The notes under the pieces are model-generated. The model worked only from the letters and a program-made list of their open reading frames with translations, was not told the origin of the DNA and searched no databases. From a virus: DNA of 43,058 nt. Numbering within the stretch: position 1 is the first letter of the stretch; each line of letters starts with the position of its first letter. Where the stretch lies: IMG/VR virus record IMGVR_UViG_3300008267_000256, positions 1 to 43,058 of that record. One strand, 5' to 3'. The translations under genes and the position numbers were made by a program. Shown here piece by piece: positions 41,993 to 43,058 of this stretch.

Positions 41993-42565
41993 ATGAAACC
42001 AGTTGACAATCAATTAAAAGAGATAATCAAAGGTGCTATTAGAGAAGTTCAAGCTGTTGAATCATCTAACTTAAAACAGCCAAAGACACTGGCACCAGAA
42101 GTGGTTAATTTACTACAAGAGAGGATTGGTGATGAGTATAATGCTCACTTTTTCTATAGAAACGCATCCAATTGGTGTCAAGGAATAGGTTATCTCAAAG
42201 CAGCTGCATTCTTTAATAAAGAAGCGGCTAATGAACTAGAGCATGCCATGCAAGTGCAAAAATATTTAGTAGATTGGAATGTAGATGTTAAAATTCCAAC
42301 TCCTAAAACTGAAGCATCATTTGCAACACTTATTGATATAGTAAATAAAGCATATGATATGGAGTATGCTTTGTTTGATGCTTATAACAAAACTTCCTTA
42401 GCTTTGTTTCAAGCAGATTTAGCAACATTTGACTTCCTACAACCACTACGTGTTGGACAGAATGCTTCAGTGGCAGAATATTCTGATCTACTAAATGCCG
42501 CAATGCTTGTTAATGTTAACAACGCATTTGAGTTACTTTACTACGAACAAACCTATTTTGGTTAA
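41993..42565 (+). CDS. Ferritin-like protein, possible capsid-targeting N-terminus
   Basis: 190 residues. Residues 35-190 follow the bacterial ferritin four-helix bundle: LLQERIGDEYNAHFFYRNAS (helix A with Glu ligands), FFNKEAANELEHAMQVQKYL (helix B, Glu-x2-His), AYDMEYALFDAYNKTSLALF (helix C, Glu) and TFDFLQPLRVGQNASVAEYS (helix D). In helix D the usual EQ becomes GQ, so one ferroxidase or accessory Glu is lost. The ~30-residue N-terminal extension (MKPVDNQLKEIIKGAIREVQ) is not part of ferritin and resembles the amphipathic tags of other genes here. It may store or oxidise iron, or be a repurposed bundle inside the virion. Confidence 0.78.
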   Translation: MKPVDNQLKEIIKGAIREVQAVESSNLKQPKTLAPEVVNLLQERIGDEYNAHFFYRNASNWCQGIGYLKAAAFFNKEAANELEHAMQVQKYLVDWNVDVKIPTPKTEASFATLIDIVNKAYDMEYALFDAYNKTSLALFQADLATFDFLQPLRVGQNASVAEYSDLLNAAMLVNVNNAFELLYYEQTYFG

Positions 42566-42566
42566 G

Positions 42567-42956
42567 ATGATATCCCTTAAGCATCTTTTCAAAGAAGCAA
42601 CTGAGAGTAATAGTTCAGTAACATCAAAGATAACAATTGATGATAAGGATGGTATCTCCTTTGATATTGTAGCAGATGGTAGGAAGGTTGGTGAAGTTGA
42701 TCTAGAAACATCTGGCCAACTTGATTACACAATAACTGATGCTAAAATAGATCAATCAGAAAGAGGTAAAGGATATTATTATAAAGCTCTATTTAACCTA
42801 TTAGATCAAAAGCCAAATATCAAAATACATTCTGTCTATCGCTCACCAGAAGCTAACAAAGCGTGGAATAGATTAATGGATAAAATGGGTGATAAATACT
42901 CAGTTGTCTACAAAAAAGTAGATGGTGAGTTAATGTATATTCTATCAAAGAAATAA
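42567..42956 (+). CDS. GNAT-like small protein with capsid-targeting-like N-terminus
   Basis: 129 residues from the ATG at 42567 (the frame is open upstream inside the ferritin-like gene, but this ATG follows its stop by one base). N-terminus MISLKHLFKEATES closely recalls the T4 internal-protein tag MKTYQEFIAEA, with LFKE-A as likely cleavage site. The body has DQSERGKGYYYKALFNLLDQ then IHSVYRSPEANKAWNRLMDK, i.e. the R/Q-x-x-G-x-G/Y acetyl-CoA loop and the N-x-A helix of GNAT acetyltransferases. It could be an acetyltransferase carried in the head; substrate unknown. A strong terminator follows. Confidence 0.65.
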   Translation: MISLKHLFKEATESNSSVTSKITIDDKDGISFDIVADGRKVGEVDLETSGQLDYTITDAKIDQSERGKGYYYKALFNLLDQKPNIKIHSVYRSPEANKAWNRLMDKMGDKYSVVYKKVDGELMYILSKK

Positions 42957-42997
42957 CATACGTCTTAGGACCGTATAGTTGCTTGGCAACTTTTAAG

Positions 42998-43027
42998 CCC
43001 GGATAAGCTACCATTATCCGGGTTTTT
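42998..43027 (+). terminator. Strong rho-independent terminator
   Basis: Perfect 9-bp stem CCCGGATAA (42998-43006) / TTATCCGGG (43014-43022), 7-nt loop, TTTTT. A second small hairpin GTTGC-TTG-GCAAC lies at 42978-42990. Confidence 0.92.
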
Positions 43028-43041
43028 CTATTTTATGTAGA

Positions 43042-43049
43042 TATTTATG
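43042..43049 (+). promoter_or_regulatory. TATTTATG box near window end
   Basis: TATTTATG, one mismatch from the recurrent motif, after the terminator; it probably serves a gene that starts beyond the window. Confidence 0.35.
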
Positions 43050-43058
43050 GGCACACAA

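Noticed and set aside
42957-43000. tRNA-like sequence before the last terminator
   Set aside because: A TATAGTT stretch and a small GTTGC/GCAAC hairpin are present, but no acceptor stem, anticodon arm or T-loop GTTCGA can be drawn.

Overview
The window looks like part of the genome of a large contractile-tailed (T4-like, myovirus) phage. All credible genes lie on the + strand. They include a T4 gp18-type tail sheath, a gp19-type tube, a very long tape measure, gp53-like and hub-like baseplate proteins, a gp32-like SSB, a UvsX/RecA recombinase, a 5'-3' exonuclease and a DnaB/gp41-type helicase. A Bacteroidetes host is inferred. The DNA is A+T rich, start codons almost never have a Shine-Dalgarno sequence, and eight upstream regions carry TTG-N19-21-TAnnTTTG-like promoters, the Bacteroidetes housekeeping type. 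No sequence search was possible, so the host is an inference.

Layout. 1-4.2 kb: end of a tail-fibre-like protein, a glycosyltransferase-like gene, a shortened methyltransferase and a coiled-coil protein. 4.3-19.4 kb: tail module (sheath, tube, a gp26-like chaperone with a probable programmed frameshift, a tape measure carrying 29 copies of an unusual ~19-residue repeat, and baseplate genes). 19.4-27.4 kb: replication and recombination block (divergent family A polymerase, SSB, UvsX, exonuclease, helicase, B12-dependent class II ribonucleotide reductase). 27.4-32.8 kb: small proteins, two membrane proteins, a run of proteins with a shared N-terminal helix, and a DenV-like UV endonuclease. 32.8-42 kb: nucleotide and 7-deazaguanine metabolism (QueD, QueE, dCTP deaminase, P-loop kinase, FolE, DpdA-like transglycosylase) and a second family A polymerase, interrupted by three HNH homing endonucleases. 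42-43 kb: a ferritin-like protein and a GNAT-like protein, then a strong terminator.

Four points stand out. (1) Up to seven unrelated proteins share an N-terminal amphipathic helix ending in a hydrophobic-X-Glu site, much like the capsid-targeting/prohead-protease signal of T4 internal proteins; the set includes ferritin-like, GNAT-like, Cys-rich and possible nuclease domains, which could be cargo packaged in the head. (2) Two promoter classes appear: TTG-N20-TAnnTTTG boxes that often end 3-5 nt before the ATG (predicting leaderless mRNAs), and a recurrent TATTTATA box, usually 9-17 nt before the ATG of late-type and mobile genes. (3) Several genes near the HNH endonucleases are broken in place: queD by two compensating frameshifts, dpdA by a frameshift with a probable deletion, and the second polymerase by loss of exo motif I and of palm motif C. 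(4) A possible kissing-loop RNA lies in the leader of one HNH gene.

If intact, FolE, QueD, QueE and DpdA would make a 7-deazaguanine precursor and place it in phage DNA; as read here two of the four are disrupted, so either recoding, sequence error or real decay must be involved.
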